A DNA stretch of 64,000 nt from JBAXTE01 sp963556065 (GTDB lineage Bacteria; Bacteroidota; Bacteroidia; Bacteroidales; WCHB1-69): positions 105,266-169,265 of the forward strand of contig CAUVYH020000010.1 of the NCBI GenBank assembly GCA_963556065.3. The letters are read 5' to 3'. Both the position numbers and the translations under genes were made by a program. The stretch's first letter is position 1, and each line of letters begins with the position of its first letter. The notes beneath the pieces are model-generated. The model was not told the DNA's origin. It made no database searches and was given only the letters and a program-made list of their open reading frames with translations. Positions 62,933 through 64,000 of the stretch are shown here, piece by piece.

Positions 62933-64000
62933 TTAATGACAATACTTTTTAACCCGTTCTTCAGCTTCTTTATATCCCAGTTCTGCCGCTTTCTTTAATC
63001 GGTGCATCCGCCGGCAGCATCATTCAGATTGTCTCTACAAGCTCCCCGATAAAAATAAGCGATTCCCGAAGTCGGATTTAGTTTAATAGCTTGGTTTAAA
63101 TCGTCTAACGCAAGTTTGATTTTCTTCTGATCAAAATAGGTAATGCCTCTGTATAGGAATGCTTCCCAACCGTTCGGGTTGATTTCTGTGGCTTTTCGGA
63201 AGTCAAGCATGGCTTGGTTTGCCTTATTGATTTTAAGATATACTTTTCCTCTATTAACATAAGTGAGGTAATTATCCCGCTCGAAAAGGATGGCTTTATT
63301 AAAGTCCTTTTGTGCCAATGGATAGTCCCCTTTTTGAGTGTAACAATCGCCACGTTTGGCATATACGTCGGCAGATTTTGATTTATATGTTGTAATCAAC
63401 GTCGTAAAGTCTTTAATAGCATTGTCCCATTGCTCCGAAATATAGTAACAGTCGGCTCTACGAGTGTAAAGTTGTTGATCTTCAAATTTAAGGAAAACAG
63501 CTTTGGTATAATCGTTGGCGGCATTAGCATATTTCCCGTTTTGTTGATATTGAATTCCTCTCAGCAGGTATGCCTCGCCTGCATCGGGTTTTAACTGAAT
63601 TGCTTTGTTGAAGTCGGCCATCGCTTCGGAATAATGATTAAGCTGGGTGTTGCATTTTCCCCGGCGGAGAAAAATTGTAAAATCATCGTTCTTAATATGT
63701 TCAAGTTCGGTTAAATCCGATTTTGCATTTGCCAGTTGTTTGTTGCAATGTAGGTGTCGGCTCGGGCATTCCATCCGTCCGTAAGTTCAGGTTTTAATGT
63801 AATTACTTTACTGAAATCGGCAATGGCTTTTGTATACTCCTTTTTTGATATATAGTATAGGCCTCGGTAATAGAACCCTTTGGCATATTTCGGGTTTTTG
63901 ACAATGGCCGTTTCATAGTCGATAATAGCGGAGTCGGATTTGCCTATCATTTCAAAGCATTTACCTCGTTCCAAATTAGCTTCGTAATACGAAGTGTTAA
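62933..64000 (-). CDS. TPR-repeat protein, partial, two frameshifts
   Basis: C-terminal part of a tetratricopeptide-repeat protein that runs off the right edge (reading TSYYEANLERGKCFEMIG at the edge). Nine or so TPR units are visible, for example AYLLRGIQYQQNGKYANAAN, AKRGDCYTQKGDYPLAQKDF and AFLYRGITYFDQKKIKLALD. The frame breaks near 63737 (AAA should be AAAA, giving IATKQLANAK) and near 62997 (one base lost), after which LKKAAELGYKEAEERVKKYC ends at 62933. This last stretch resembles a Sel1-like end. It probably mediates protein contacts in the envelope; the N-terminus is outside the window. Confidence 0.75.

Noticed and set aside
1..64000. CRISPR arrays
   Set aside because: No series of equal direct repeats with unique spacers was seen; the repeats found are palindromic pairs or scattered words, and no cas genes are present.

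Overview
The window is from a Bacteroidota genome, most likely Bacteroidales or a close relative. The signs are type IX secretion C-terminal sorting domains, a small PID-CTERM-type protein, an Na+-NQR operon (nqrABCDEF), families found mainly in this phylum (DUF5606, DUF5103, a DUF6427-like membrane protein, HU-CCDC81/SPOR, an S16 with a long Ala/Glu tail) and promoters of the TTTG-N19-22-TAnnTTTG type before rpsA, two tRNAs, trmB, parE, rpsP and others. No rRNA is present, so I do not name a genus.

Layout. 1-6.4 kb: large secreted surface proteins on the minus strand (a partial one, a double-LamG protein, an FG-GAP/VCBS protein) plus a PID-CTERM protein. The two complete large proteins share a nearly identical block of about 930 bp. 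6.8-11 kb: pyrD-pyrK, DUF5606 and a secreted PNGase F-like protein. 11.2-15.7 kb: deoxynucleoside kinase, kdsB, an HU/SPOR protein, trmB, an alkyltransferase-like protein and a membrane protein. 15.7-17.8 kb: an accessory islet (gene remnant, GNAT, DUF6602-type nuclease-like protein) separated by attC-like imperfect palindromes. 17.8-22.7 kb: GlcNAc-kinase-like, dgkA and rnz, then a structured noncoding kilobase and rpsA. 23-31 kb: dacB, a lipoprotein, tRNA-Lys, xerD, tRNA-Asp, PBP1A and DUF5103. 31-37 kb: nqrA-F. 37-40.7 kb: gapN-like, a Zn-ribbon protein and three tandem ssb genes. 41-44.2 kb: a second accessory islet, with a putative defence effector gene split by an intact ISAs1-family element, an attC-like repeat and a lipoprotein. 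44.5-48.4 kb: parE, rpsP-rimM-trmN6. 48.5-52.9 kb: an ECF sigma factor overlapping a protein that looks like a double-membrane-spanning anti-sigma factor, then a GT2 fusion. 52.9-58 kb: rnhB, DUF6427-like, purD and an RprXY-like two-component pair. 58.6-64 kb: priA, an outer-membrane protein, a small periplasmic protein and a TPR protein running off the edge.

Three observations stand out. First, the sigma/anti-sigma pair: the anti-sigma candidate has a short cytoplasmic head, one transmembrane helix, a disordered stretch of about 200 residues and a C-terminal beta-barrel-like domain. Second, two cassette-like islets about 26 kb apart share a repeat of about 130 bp in opposite orientation, with no integron integrase in the window. 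Third, six single-base frameshifts in short homopolymers disrupt housekeeping genes (rpsA, PBP1A, priA twice, a TPR gene twice); I read these as probable sequencing or assembly errors, and the genes are annotated as single units.
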